A stretch of 64,000 nucleotides of DNA from Gammaproteobacteria bacterium (GCA_030432755.1 JAUILZ010000002.1:248001-312000); one strand, 5' to 3'. Shown: positions 26,923 through 35,550, numbered from the stretch's first letter. Made by a program: numbers and translations. The notes: generated by a model not told the origin, from the sequence alone.

Positions 26923-28428
26923 TCACTGGATGACCTTGAGCAACTGCCCGGCCACCGGTTCGCCGTCCGGGTACATGCCGTTCAACAGCCGGAGCTGGTC
27001 CTCGGCGTAGTCATGCAGTGGCGAATCGGCGGCCAGGGAAGCGAAAGTCTCGCCGGCACGCGCTCGCCTGAGGACGATGTCATGACCCGCCGCCAGGACC
27101 TGCTCGTCCCCGGTCAACGTGCGAATCGAGCGCGTAATGGATAGCACCTCGGCGTCCGGCAGCCGGTCGCGCCCCATGCCCTGGATCACGAGCACCCGGT
27201 CATCGTGGAACACCGCGGAGACCCGCACCGCCACCGGGCCCGAGCGGGTCTCGCCATGGGCGATGCCGGTATAGCCACCGCCGTCGATGGCATTACCGTC
27301 GCTGAGATTGTCGAACTGCGCGCGCAGGAACTGTTCCGGGCTCGCCGCGCCCTCGGTACCGCTCAGGTTGACCACCACCGCCAGGTCCCGTTCCGGGCCG
27401 AAGGCGACCAGGCTCGCGGGGGTGTTCTCGACATGCCATTTCGGCGGAAACGATATGTGGAGATCGAGTGGCCCGTGGTACATCGCGCCATCCTGCATGA
27501 TCCCCTGTTCCGGACTGCTGCCGAACGTCATCCCCTCGAGTACGCCAAGGAATGCCTCGGGGTCCGTGACCCGCGCGGTGTCGAGGCGGAACCGGTCCGC
27601 CGCGGCGATGACCTCCTGCAGGCGCTGGTCGTTGCGCGGATGGGTGGCGAACACGCCGTGGTACACCCGCGGATCACGCCCCTCCTCGCGCGCGCGCTGC
27701 AGCTCGAATTCTTCCTGGTCCTTGAGGATGCCCACCACGCCGAGCATCATTTGCGGGTCATAGCCGACGGTAGCCATGTATTCCGCGCCGAGGCGGTCGG
27801 CCTCCAGTTCATGGCTGCGACCGTAACCGCTGATAAATACGTTGCCAAACTGCCCGGTGGCCGAACCCACCGCCTGGCCGGCCTCGTTGCTGCCCGTCAC
27901 CACCGACACCAGCACCCCGAGCAGACCGGCGGCGGTCTGGGTCGTGGTCTGGGCGCTGTGCTGGCGCACGCTGTGACGCGCGGTCACATGGCCGATCTCG
28001 TGTCCCAGCACCCCGGCGAGCTGCTCCTCGTTGTTCATGTAGGCCATGATGCCGCGGGTGATGTAGATGTAGCCGCCGGGGGTGGCGAAGGCATTGACCT
28101 CGGGGGAGTCGAGCACCGTGAAGGTGAAGTCGAGATTGCTGCGATGACTGCCGGCGGCGAGTTCTTCGCCGATACGATTGACCAGCGCATTGATTTCCGG
28201 GTCCTCGTAGACGGCATACTGGCGCAGCACGTCGGCATGGGTCTGGAGGCCGAGCTGGATCTCCTGGTCCTCGCTCATGAGCACGAAATCCGGGTTGCCG
28301 GTCACCGGGTTGGTGGCGCAGCCGGCGAGACCGCCCATCAACAACGCCAGCGCGGAGAGCGCGAACAGGCGCAGCCGACTGGAAGCCACACGAACGGGTG
28401 GCGCGAAAATTTGTCTGGTGGAAGTCAT
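26923..28428 (-). CDS. M48 family metalloprotease lipoprotein
   Basis: A 501-residue exported zinc protease. The signal peptide ends in LLMGGLAGC, a lipobox, so it is lipid-anchored in the periplasm. HEIGHVTARH carries the HExxH zinc site, and the third ligand is probably the Glu of HELEADRLGAEYM. The family includes BepA/YfgC, which remove badly assembled outer-membrane proteins, but no TPR repeats are seen here. Instead a second domain and a C-terminal LysM-like piece (RARAGETFASLAADS, LRLLNGMYPDGEP) follow, which may bind peptidoglycan. The ATG at 28428 gives a proper lipoprotein signal. It is divergent from the acyltransferase gene. Confidence 0.9.
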   Translation of the reverse strand: MTSTRQIFAPPVRVASSRLRLFALSALALLMGGLAGCATNPVTGNPDFVLMSEDQEIQLGLQTHADVLRQYAVYEDPEINALVNRIGEELAAGSHRSNLDFTFTVLDSPEVNAFATPGGYIYITRGIMAYMNNEEQLAGVLGHEIGHVTARHSVRQHSAQTTTQTAAGLLGVLVSVVTGSNEAGQAVGSATGQFGNVFISGYGRSHELEADRLGAEYMATVGYDPQMMLGVVGILKDQEEFELQRAREEGRDPRVYHGVFATHPRNDQRLQEVIAAADRFRLDTARVTDPEAFLGVLEGMTFGSSPEQGIMQDGAMYHGPLDLHISFPPKWHVENTPASLVAFGPERDLAVVVNLSGTEGAASPEQFLRAQFDNLSDGNAIDGGGYTGIAHGETRSGPVAVRVSAVFHDDRVLVIQGMGRDRLPDAEVLSITRSIRTLTGDEQVLAAGHDIVLRRARAGETFASLAADSPLHDYAEDQLRLLNGMYPDGEPVAGQLLKVIQ

Positions 28429-28483
28429 GCCTGCGCGATTATATGCCCGGCCGGTGGCTGCATCCGCTGATACAATCTTCGCG

Positions 28484-29638
28484 GTGAAACTCCGATTGCA
28501 TGCCCGCATCGCCGACGTGCCGGCGGACCAGTGGAACGCGCTGGTGCGGGGCCGCTATCCATTCCTCCGCCACGAATTCCTCCATGCCATGGAAACCCAT
28601 GGCTGCGTCGGCGAGGAGGCCGGCTGGATCCCGCGCCACATCGCGCTCTACGATGCCGAAGACCGGCTGCTGGGCGCGATGCCGCTCTACGAGAAGCATA
28701 ACTCCTGGGGCGAGTTCGTTTTCGACTATGCCTGGGCGGATGCCTATCACCGCGCCGGGCTGAACTACTATCCCAAGCTGGTGAACGCGGTGCCGTTCAC
28801 CCCCGCCACCGGCCAGCGCCTGCTGCTGCCGGAAGGTGATGAATCCGCCCTCGTGGCGGCGCGCCTGCTGGACGGATCGCGCCAGGTGATGCGCCAGGGG
28901 GAGTTCAGCGGGGTGCATTCCCTGTTCCTCGACGCGCGTGACTTCGCCCTGCTGTCCAGCGAGGAGGCGCTCCTCAGGATCGACTGCCAGTTTCACTGGC
29001 ACAACCACGGCTACGCCGACTTCGACGCCTTCCTCGCGACGCTCAGGCCAAAGAAACGCAAGAACATCCGCCAGGAGCGCCGCCGGGTCGCCGACGCCGG
29101 GGTGCGCCTCAGACGCCTCGACGGGCATAGCGCCAGCGAACAGGACTGGCGCGACTTCACCCGCCTGTATCGCGGCATCTACGACCGCAAGTTCGGCGCG
29201 CCCGCCTTCAACCTGGCGTTCTTCCTCGCGGTGGCGGAGGCCCTGCCGGACCAGGTCCTGCTGGTGCTTGCCGAGGCCGGCGGCGAGACGGTGGCCGGCG
29301 CGCTCATGTACCACGACGACCACACCCTATACGGGCGCCACTGGGGCTGCGACCGCTACTTCGACGGGCTGCACTTCGAGGCCTGCTACTACCAGGGCAT
29401 CGATTTCTGTATCGAGCGCGGGATCGCGCTGTTCGATCCCGGCGCGCAGGGCGAACACAAGGTGGCGCGCGGTTTCGTGCCCACGGAAACGCGTTCGTTG
29501 CACTGGATCGCCGAGGATCCGTTCCGTCACGCGATCGCCGATTTCGTCTCGCGCGAGCGGCGCGGGGTACGCGGCTACATGCAGGCGGTGGAGGCTCACT
29601 CCCCCTACCGGCCGGCGGGCGAGTCATGCGGCGGTTGA
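28484..29638 (+). CDS. FemAB-like GNAT acyltransferase (COG3146 type)
   Basis: A 384-residue protein of the family sometimes labelled peptidogalycan biosynthesis/recognition. Visible marks are NALVRGRYPFLRHEFLHAM, RPKKRKNIRQERRRV (the basic helix before the second GNAT half), VAGALMYHDDHTLYGRHWG and FDPGAQGEHKVARGF near the end. The family is related to FemAB peptidyl transferases, but its reaction is not established. The GTG at 28484 fits the usual family start (VKLRLHARIADVPADQW); an ATG at 28427 would add 19 residues. The next gene overlaps its end by 13 bp. Confidence 0.82.
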   Translation: MKLRLHARIADVPADQWNALVRGRYPFLRHEFLHAMETHGCVGEEAGWIPRHIALYDAEDRLLGAMPLYEKHNSWGEFVFDYAWADAYHRAGLNYYPKLVNAVPFTPATGQRLLLPEGDESALVAARLLDGSRQVMRQGEFSGVHSLFLDARDFALLSSEEALLRIDCQFHWHNHGYADFDAFLATLRPKKRKNIRQERRRVADAGVRLRRLDGHSASEQDWRDFTRLYRGIYDRKFGAPAFNLAFFLAVAEALPDQVLLVLAEAGGETVAGALMYHDDHTLYGRHWGCDRYFDGLHFEACYYQGIDFCIERGIALFDPGAQGEHKVARGFVPTETRSLHWIAEDPFRHAIADFVSRERRGVRGYMQAVEAHSPYRPAGESCGG

Positions 29639-31065
29639 AAGCCTTCATCTCAGACCTGCTGGCGGGCTTCCCGCAGATGCCGCCGATCCGAGCGCGCCAA
29701 CGCACGGTGTACTGGGGGGTGATACTGATCTCGACCCTGGTGATCGCCAGCACGAGCTGGTACATCCAGCGCATCCCCGCCGCCCTCGAGGCCGAGGCGA
29801 AGGCGCGCCTCGATCACCATCCCTGGCTGCAGCCGATGGTGGCGGTGGACGGTCGCGACATCGCCCTGCGCGGGACGGTGGAGCCGGGCGCCGGCCTGGA
29901 AGCCGACCTGCAACGCCTCGCGGATATCCCCGGGGTGAGAACGGTGCGTGACCAGCTGGAGACCGAGCCCCGGCCGGCGCCGGAGTTCCGCCTCGAATAC
30001 GAAGACGGGCGGGTCACCCTGGACGGCCGGCTCGCCGGTGATGACCTGGGGCCGGTTACCGCGAAGGCGGCAGGCGCCTGGCCAGACGCGGAGGTCAGCG
30101 ACCGCATCCGTATCGACGACCGGCTCGGGAGGCCGCTCTGGACCGAGGATCTCGACGCCCTGCTGGGCGCGCTGACGCCGCTCGATCGCTTTACCCTGTA
30201 TGGCTGGCGCGACCGCCTTCTGGTGGACGGCGTGGCGCCCTCGGCAATGGTCCTCGACCAGGTACGCTACCACGCACCGGTGAGCCTCGACCCCTCGATA
30301 CGCCTGTCGTTCCGCCTGCGTCCGGCAACCGCTGATGATTCCGCGTCGCTGTCGCTGGTGGCGGGGTGGAACGGGACCGCGCTGTCCGGCAGCCTTCACG
30401 ACGCGGGAACGGCGCGCGCGCTGGCGGCAGCCCTCGAGGACTGGGCGGCGCGCGATGAGCCGCCCGCGGTACGCTTGAACCGCGCGAACGGAGACGCGGA
30501 TCCGGAATGGCTGCCGTCGGTGCCAGGACTCCTCGGCGCGCTCGGCCGGGTCCACGACCTGCGCCTCGCCACCGGCGGCGACGGCCTGTGGCTGTGGGGC
30601 CGGGTGGACGACGCGGAGACCCTTGGCGAGGTCTACTCCGCGATCGACGCGGCTGGGCTCGGCGACGTGCTGCACTCCCGGGTGGTAGTGGATCCCGCCG
30701 ACGAGCAGCCCGAGATCTCGTTCTTTCGCGATGCCGGCGGCTCGGTGGTGAGCGGCCGCCTGCCGAGCCCGCACAGCCGCGCCCGCCTGCTGGAAGCCCT
30801 CGCCACGGACGGCCAGGCCGAGCGCGTCGAGGATCTCACCACCATCGAACCCGGCATCGCTTTCAGCCCCTGGCTCGAACGCTGGCCGACGCTCCTGCCG
30901 GCCATGCCGGATGCGCCCTTCGGCCTGACCATTGCCGGCGACCGCGCGCTGGTGTCGGGCATCATGCCCACGGAAACCGCGCGCATCGGCCTCGGCCGCG
31001 CGCTCGACGCCATGCTGCCCGGCATCGAACTGGTTGACTGGCTTACCGTCGCGGCCGATGATTGA
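29626..31065 (+). CDS. BON-like repeat envelope protein with N-terminal membrane anchor
   Basis: A 479-residue protein with one membrane helix (GVILISTLVIASTSWYI, about residues 31-47) and a long outer part of repeating beta-alpha units. Several resemble BON domains, e.g. DGRDIALRGTVEPGAGLEAD...IPGVRTVRDQL, then EDGRVTLDGRLAGDD and GDGLWLWGRVDDAETL. BON domains bind membranes or peptidoglycan-linked targets. In some relatives they precede an OmpA-like domain, but none is present here. It overlaps the acyltransferase gene by 13 bp and is followed by a 39-residue membrane protein. Function unknown; an envelope structural role is inferred. Confidence 0.65.
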   Translation: MRRLKAFISDLLAGFPQMPPIRARQRTVYWGVILISTLVIASTSWYIQRIPAALEAEAKARLDHHPWLQPMVAVDGRDIALRGTVEPGAGLEADLQRLADIPGVRTVRDQLETEPRPAPEFRLEYEDGRVTLDGRLAGDDLGPVTAKAAGAWPDAEVSDRIRIDDRLGRPLWTEDLDALLGALTPLDRFTLYGWRDRLLVDGVAPSAMVLDQVRYHAPVSLDPSIRLSFRLRPATADDSASLSLVAGWNGTALSGSLHDAGTARALAAALEDWAARDEPPAVRLNRANGDADPEWLPSVPGLLGALGRVHDLRLATGGDGLWLWGRVDDAETLGEVYSAIDAAGLGDVLHSRVVVDPADEQPEISFFRDAGGSVVSGRLPSPHSRARLLEALATDGQAERVEDLTTIEPGIAFSPWLERWPTLLPAMPDAPFGLTIAGDRALVSGIMPTETARIGLGRALDAMLPGIELVDWLTVAADD

Positions 31066-31070
31066 TTCCC

Positions 31071-31190
31071 ATGGCTTATCTGCTCGGTGAAATCCTGATC
31101 GCCCTGGTGCTCGCGGCATTGCTGGGCTTCTGGCTTGGCTGGACGTTGCGCGCCATCCGTGAACGCATCCTGCGCGGCAGAACCGAGTAG
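31071..31190 (+). CDS. tiny membrane protein (39 aa)
   Basis: An ATG five bases after the previous stop opens a 39-codon frame with one strong membrane helix (LLGEILIALVLAALLGFWLG) and a basic tail (RAIRERILRGRTE). The spacing, the positive-inside tail and the third-position G+C bias favour a real small protein co-expressed with the BON-like protein. No family was recognised. Confidence 0.6.
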   Translation: MAYLLGEILIALVLAALLGFWLGWTLRAIRERILRGRTE

Positions 31191-31229
31191 GGCCGCGAGA
31201 ACGGAGCGCTCAGCGGCGCCGGTGACGTC

Positions 31230-31991
31230 ATGCTAGTCCGACTGCGCCGCGCCATCGGCAGATCGCTGGCGTCCTATCTCACCGCGCGGATCGAGAACTA
31301 CTCCAGCTTCTCCAGCCACGAGTCGCCCCGCCTGGGACGCTACCTGCAGCCCGGGGACATCCTGCTGGTAGAGGGAAATACCCGGGTCTCCACCGCGATC
31401 AAATACCTGACCCAGTCCACCTGGTCCCATGCCGCCTTCCATGCCGGCGAACGCACCCGCAGCTTCACCGACGACGGCGAACCCTGCCCGCTGATCGAGG
31501 CGGAGATCGGCAAGGGAGTGATCGCCTCGCCAATATCGCGATACATCCGGCTCAACACCCGCATCTGCCGCCCGGTGGGGTTACGGGACGAGGATCGCGA
31601 GCGCGTGGTGGATTTCATGGTGGACGCCCTCGGCAAGGACTACGACCTGCGCCACGTCTTCGACCTCGCGCGCTACCTCCTGCCGACGCCGCCGGTGCCG
31701 GTGCGCTTCCGCCGGCGCATGATCGCCCTCGGCAGCGGCGACCCCTCGCGCGCGATCTGCTCCACCCTCATCGCGCAGTCCTACCAGTCCATCGGCTACC
31801 CCATCCTGCCGGACATCGACGCCAGCCATGCCGACCGGGACGACTGGCTGGTGGAACGCGAGATCCGCCACATTCGCCATCACACCCTGTTCACCCCGCG
31901 CGACTTCGACGTCTCGCCGTTCTTCCGCGTGGTCAAGCCCACCATCGAGGCGGGATTCGATTACCGACGGATGGAGTTACTAAAGAGTTAG
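31230..31991 (+). CDS. YiiX/YebB-like permuted NlpC/P60 cysteine peptidase
   Basis: A 253-residue protein with the circularly permuted papain-like order: the His comes first in TQSTWSHAAFHAG (about residues 66-78) and the Cys later in SRAICSTLIAQSYQSIGYP (about 173-191). The start of the fold is LQPGDILLVEG. Relatives are thought to cleave lipid- or peptide-linked amides; the substrate is not known. No signal peptide is seen. It ends the plus-strand envelope-type cluster from 28.5 kb. Its stop TAG (31989-31991) is the first three bases of repeat copy C. Confidence 0.83.
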   Translation: MLVRLRRAIGRSLASYLTARIENYSSFSSHESPRLGRYLQPGDILLVEGNTRVSTAIKYLTQSTWSHAAFHAGERTRSFTDDGEPCPLIEAEIGKGVIASPISRYIRLNTRICRPVGLRDEDRERVVDFMVDALGKDYDLRHVFDLARYLLPTPPVPVRFRRRMIALGSGDPSRAICSTLIAQSYQSIGYPILPDIDASHADRDDWLVEREIRHIRHHTLFTPRDFDVSPFFRVVKPTIEAGFDYRRMELLKS

Positions 31992-32133
31992 AACCGGTCT
32001 CAAAAGCAGCCGAGCGCCGATGAGACGAGGCGAATTCGGAATCAAAAGCGCAGTGTACACGGAGTACATGAGCATTTTGAGGCCGGATTCAACGACGTAT
32101 CAGCAAGCGCAGGCTATTTTGAGACCGGTTCTA
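31989..32133. repeat. nested-hairpin repeat, copy C (perfect ends)
   Basis: The outer arms are a perfect 17 bp inverted repeat, TAGAACCGGTCTCAAAA (31989-32005) and its reverse complement (32117-32133). Inner arms GAATTCGGAATCAAAA and TTTTGAGGCCGGATTC flank the shared core (about 32047-32072). Both ends read TAG outward: the left TAG is the stop of the YiiX-like gene and the right one is the stop of the kinase gene. The element thus sits exactly between two converging genes. Confidence 0.92.
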
Positions 32134-33141
32134 GATGGAAACGCCGTTCCAGTTGCGAAACAGTTCCTCCTGGAAGTGATCGAATGAACCCCACTCGGAG
32201 TCCTCCATCAGCAGGTTGGCGAACTCGGTGACGTTGTGCGGGCGATTCTCGATCTTCAGTTCGAGCGCCCACTTGAGGGCCTCGATCACCGAGGCGGAGA
32301 CATTCTTCTCCGCGCCCTTGAGTTTCAGCTCGCGTTCCTTCTGCTCGCGCTTGAGCGACGTCGGCGGCGGCCTGCCGGTGACGCAGGCGTAGATCGTCGC
32401 GCCGATGGCATAGATGTCGGAGCCGGGGCCGAGCTCCTTCTTGTGATGCTGCTCCGGGGGGGCGAAGCCCGGGGTCAGGGTCTGGAAGCTGCTGAAGCGT
32501 TCCTCCCGGCTCATGGTCTTGCTCGCGCCGAAGTCGAGCAACATCGGTCCGCCGACGGTGCGCAGGAGTATGTTGGCGGGCTTGATGTCGAGGTGCAGGA
32601 TGCCGTTCTTGTGCAACGTGTCGACGCCCGAGATGATGGGTGGCATCACCTTCTGGATGAACGCCTGGTCGAGATCCCCCTGGCAGCGCTTGATCATCCA
32701 GCGCAGGTCCTTGCCCGGCTGCAGCCGCGACACCATGTAGGCGGTGCTGTTGCTGCGGAAAACGTTGGTGATGTTAATCACGTGCGGATGACGCACCTTC
32801 GACAGCGCGTGCGCCTCGGCGAAGAACTGCTGCATGCCGATGTCGAAGGCGGTCTTCTTCTTCGGCGTGACCGGGCGGATCTCGGTGCCCTGGCCGCGCA
32901 CCGCGAGCAGGTTGGGAAAGTATTCCTTGAGCACCACGCTCTCGCCGGCGGAGGCGTCGAAGGCGCGGTAGACGATGCTGAAGCCGCCGCCGCCGATCAC
33001 CCCTTCGATGAGGTAGTTATCCACCGACTCGCCCGAGCGTATCGGGTGGCGCTTGAGCTTGGGTACGGGGGGCTTGTCGCCGTTCCTGCCGGCATCGGCG
33101 GCCGGCTTGGGCGACTGGTTCCGGTTATTGAACAAACCCAT
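32131..33141 (-). CDS. Hanks-type serine/threonine protein kinase
   Basis: A 336-residue soluble kinase. The glycine loop is GGGGFSIVYRA (about residues 50-60), the ATP lysine Lys72 (VVLKEYFP), the catalytic loop HLDIKPANIL with Asp185, and the metal-binding DFG at 203-205. The HLD instead of HRD makes it a non-RD kinase, often not activated by loop phosphorylation. The APE-type motif is APPEQ. No membrane segment or sensor domain follows; the 48 residues before the kinase fold are a charged, low-complexity lead. The ATG at 33141 was preferred to a start 26 codons upstream. Targets are unknown; no matching phosphatase lies nearby. Confidence 0.88.
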   Translation of the reverse strand: MGLFNNRNQSPKPAADAGRNGDKPPVPKLKRHPIRSGESVDNYLIEGVIGGGGFSIVYRAFDASAGESVVLKEYFPNLLAVRGQGTEIRPVTPKKKTAFDIGMQQFFAEAHALSKVRHPHVINITNVFRSNSTAYMVSRLQPGKDLRWMIKRCQGDLDQAFIQKVMPPIISGVDTLHKNGILHLDIKPANILLRTVGGPMLLDFGASKTMSREERFSSFQTLTPGFAPPEQHHKKELGPGSDIYAIGATIYACVTGRPPPTSLKREQKERELKLKGAEKNVSASVIEALKWALELKIENRPHNVTEFANLLMEDSEWGSFDHFQEELFRNWNGVSI

Positions 33142-33512
33142 TGCGCTTCCGTTACACGGATCCCCGAAGAACCAGGTGCGCGTCAGCGAACCTGTACGCG
33201 GCAATGCGCCGCGATACATTTCGCGTGAGGGAAAAGTCCTGATTCACCAACTGAAATAGACCTCCGGTCAACTGACACGACTGGCGGAACCCATGCGGAA
33301 CGCAGCCTGCTCCACCGCGCCGGTACGCACCGAGGCAAGTTGCTGCGTGGTCGAAACCGTGCCGGGACGGCAAATAGTATCAGATCATCGCTTTGTTTCC
33401 CTATATTCCGTCGGCCGATGTTCGGGCGCCCTCAAGCGTTACAGGCAGTCGAACCTGCCGCTTTGGTATAGTCACTGCCCCTTCCGCTCCGTGTCTCGAC
33501 AACCTCATCAAC
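33142..33512. other. 371 bp gene-free divergent region between kinase and yicC
   Basis: No gene is supported. A small hairpin GCGGC-AATGC-GCCGC lies near 33200-33215. TATAGT at 33467-33472, about 40 bp before the yicC start, is a possible -10 box but has a poor -35 partner. Promoters of both divergent genes should lie here. Confidence 0.4.
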
Positions 33513-34379
33513 ATGACAGCCAGCATGACCGCCTTCAGCCGGCGTCACCGGGACATCCCGGACGGACGGCTGGTCTGGGAGATCCGTAGCGTCAACCATC
33601 GCTATCTCGATGTCCATCTCAAGCTGCCGGAGGAGTTGCGCTCGGTGGAACCGCCCTGCCGCGAACGGATCAACGGTTCGCTCGGTCGCGGGCGCGTGGA
33701 CGCGGCGTTGCGTTTCGAACCGGCGCCGCAGGCGGACCAGCCGACCGATCTCAATCCGGCAGCGCTGGAGTCGCTCGGCAAGGCCCTCGACACGGTGGCC
33801 GCGCTCATTCCAAGGGCGGGCACGGTGGATCCGTGCGAGGTGCTGCGCTGGCCCGGGGTGCTGGCGCAGTCGGTGACCGACTTCGACTCTCTCGGCGCCT
33901 CCGCGGTGGAGCTGCTGGTGGAGGCACTCGACGAACTGCGTGAGACGCGCCGGCGCGAGGGCACTCGCCTGGCCGAGCTGATCCGCGAACGTGTCGCGGG
34001 CGCACGGGACATCGTCGCCGACCTGCGCGCCCAACTGCCCGACATCGAGCAGGACATGAAGACCCGCTGGGAACGGCGGCTTTTGGAACTCGGTACCGAA
34101 GTGGACGCGGCGCGCATCGCCCAGGAGCAGGCCCTGCTCCTCACCCGCGCCGACGTGAGCGAAGAGCTCGATCGCCTCGACACCCATCTCGGTGAGGTGG
34201 AACGCGTCCTCGACGCCAGGGAGCCGGCGGGCCGGCGGCTCGACTTTCTCATGCAGGAGCTCAACCGCGAGGCCAATACCCTGGGCTCCAAGTCGGTGGA
34301 CCTCAGAAATACCGGCGCATCGATGGACCTCAAGGTGCTCATCGACCAGATGCGTGAACAGGTGCAGAATATCGAATAG
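33513..34379 (+). CDS. yicC: YicC family endoribonuclease-like protein
   Basis: The 288-residue protein has the family start MTASMTAFSRR, the block WEIRSVNHRYLDVHLKLPEE (about residues 25-44) and the C-terminal DUF1732 signature RLDFLMQELNREANTLGSKS. YicC in E. coli has been linked to RNA decay and was recently described as an endoribonuclease. The ATG at 33513 or the one four codons later are both possible; 288 residues fits the family (287). It starts the conserved series yicC-gmk-rpoZ-spoT. Confidence 0.93.
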   Translation: MTASMTAFSRRHRDIPDGRLVWEIRSVNHRYLDVHLKLPEELRSVEPPCRERINGSLGRGRVDAALRFEPAPQADQPTDLNPAALESLGKALDTVAALIPRAGTVDPCEVLRWPGVLAQSVTDFDSLGASAVELLVEALDELRETRRREGTRLAELIRERVAGARDIVADLRAQLPDIEQDMKTRWERRLLELGTEVDAARIAQEQALLLTRADVSEELDRLDTHLGEVERVLDAREPAGRRLDFLMQELNREANTLGSKSVDLRNTGASMDLKVLIDQMREQVQNIE

Positions 34380-34496
34380 AATACGCCCCCCGCGGGCGCC
34401 GCGTTGATCCGATCAGGCTGATCCGGCCGGGACGCTGGCCATCGCGGGCCGTGTTGGCGCCGGCAGCGTCCTGACCACCCGTTTCGACTACCCGCC

Positions 34497-35105
34497 ATGC
34501 ACCGACCCGGCATCCTGATCCTGTCCGCGCCTTCGGGCGCCGGCAAGACCAGCCTGGCAAGGGCGCTGGTGGAATCGCGCGACGACGCCGGTATGACCGT
34601 TTCGCACACGACCCGCGACTGCCGGCCGGGAGAAGTGGACGGCAGGGACTACCACTTCGTGGATCGCGCGCGCTTTCGCGAGATGGTCGAGGGCGGGCTG
34701 TTCGTGGAGCATGCGCTGGTATTCGGCAACGATTACGGCACCTCGCTCGCCGCGATCCAGGCCGAGCTCGACGCGGGCAGGCACGCGATCCTGGACATCG
34801 ACTGGCAGGGCGCGCGGCTGGTGCGCGCGGCCTGGCCCGCGGCCTACTCGGTGTTCATCATGCCGCCGTCGCGAGAGGCCCTGGAAAAACGGCTGCGCGA
34901 CCGCGGCCAGGACAGCGACGCGGTGATCGCGCGCCGGATGCGCGACGCGGACAGCGAAATGAGCCACAAGGACGAATATGACCGGATCATCGTCAACGAG
35001 GATTTCGAACACGCTCTCGCACAACTCGGCGCCGTGCTGGATGCCCTGGGCGCCGGCAAGCTGGACCCGGCGGGGACGAAAACCACCGCCGGACCCGCGG
35101 ACTGA
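34497..35105 (+). CDS. gmk: guanylate kinase
   Basis: Gmk phosphorylates GMP to GDP with ATP. The 202-residue protein has P-loop SAPSGAGKTS (residues 10-19), the GMP-binding block VSHTTRDCRPGEVDGRDYHF and the family strand AILDIDWQGARLV. Compared with E. coli (207) the length is normal, with a short tail rich in Thr and Pro. It lies 117 bp after yicC and is closed by an intrinsic terminator before rpoZ, which suggests rpoZ-spoT also has its own promoter. Confidence 0.96.
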   Translation: MHRPGILILSAPSGAGKTSLARALVESRDDAGMTVSHTTRDCRPGEVDGRDYHFVDRARFREMVEGGLFVEHALVFGNDYGTSLAAIQAELDAGRHAILDIDWQGARLVRAAWPAAYSVFIMPPSREALEKRLRDRGQDSDAVIARRMRDADSEMSHKDEYDRIIVNEDFEHALAQLGAVLDALGAGKLDPAGTKTTAGPAD

Positions 35106-35120
35106 CAACGCCGCGGGGCC

Positions 35121-35150
35121 GCCTGCGGGCGCGCCCGCGCGGGCTTTTTT
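35121..35150 (+). terminator. intrinsic terminator after gmk
   Basis: A G+C-only palindrome GCGGGCGCGCCCGC, with an alternative pairing GCCC-GCGC-GGGC (35133-35144), is followed at once by TTTTTT (35145-35150), 15 bp after the gmk stop. Confidence 0.7.
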
Positions 35151-35191
35151 GTTAACATTCAACCCATTATCTGTACAGAGGATTTATCAAC

Positions 35192-35542
35192 ATGGCACGT
35201 ATCACAGTTACCGACTGCCTGGAGCACGTGGACAACCGCTTCCAGCTGGTCCTGATCGCCACCAAGCGCGCCCGCCAGCTCATCCTGGGAGCCGAACCCC
35301 ACGTCCCGGCGGAGAACGACAAGCCCACCGTGATCGCCCTCAGGGAGATCGCCGAGGGTTTCGTCGGCCCCGACATTCTCAACGAGGAGACCTCGCTGCC
35401 GGAACTCAGCTTCGGCAACCTTGGCGACGGCGCCGAGGAGGATCTCGACAGCGCTTCCGCCGCGCTGGACGCGGAGCTGGCATCCTTCCTGGGTGGCTCC
35501 ACCGAGGGCGTGGCCGGGGACGCGGGCGAAGAACTGAACTGA
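35192..35542 (+). CDS. rpoZ: RNA polymerase omega subunit
   Basis: The omega subunit helps fold and assemble the beta' subunit of RNA polymerase and forms part of a ppGpp-binding site. The first 60 residues match the family: [33 protein letters not shown] and [15 protein letters not shown]. The protein is 116 residues against 91 in E. coli; the extra length is an acidic, Gly/Ala-rich C-terminal tail ([20 protein letters not shown]...). It lies between gmk and spoT, so a ppGpp-binding partner and the ppGpp enzyme are neighbours, as in most gammaproteobacteria. Confidence 0.96.
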   Translation: MARITVTDCLEHVDNRFQLVLIATKRARQLILGAEPHVPAENDKPTVIALREIAEGFVGPDILNEETSLPELSFGNLGDGAEEDLDSASAALDAELASFLGGSTEGVAGDAGEELN

Positions 35543-35550
35543 TCCCGTTG

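Noticed and set aside
24657..26933. 758-codon open frame antisense to glnE
   Set aside because: Composition is typical of an antisense shadow and it lies wholly opposite glnE, which matches its family end to end.
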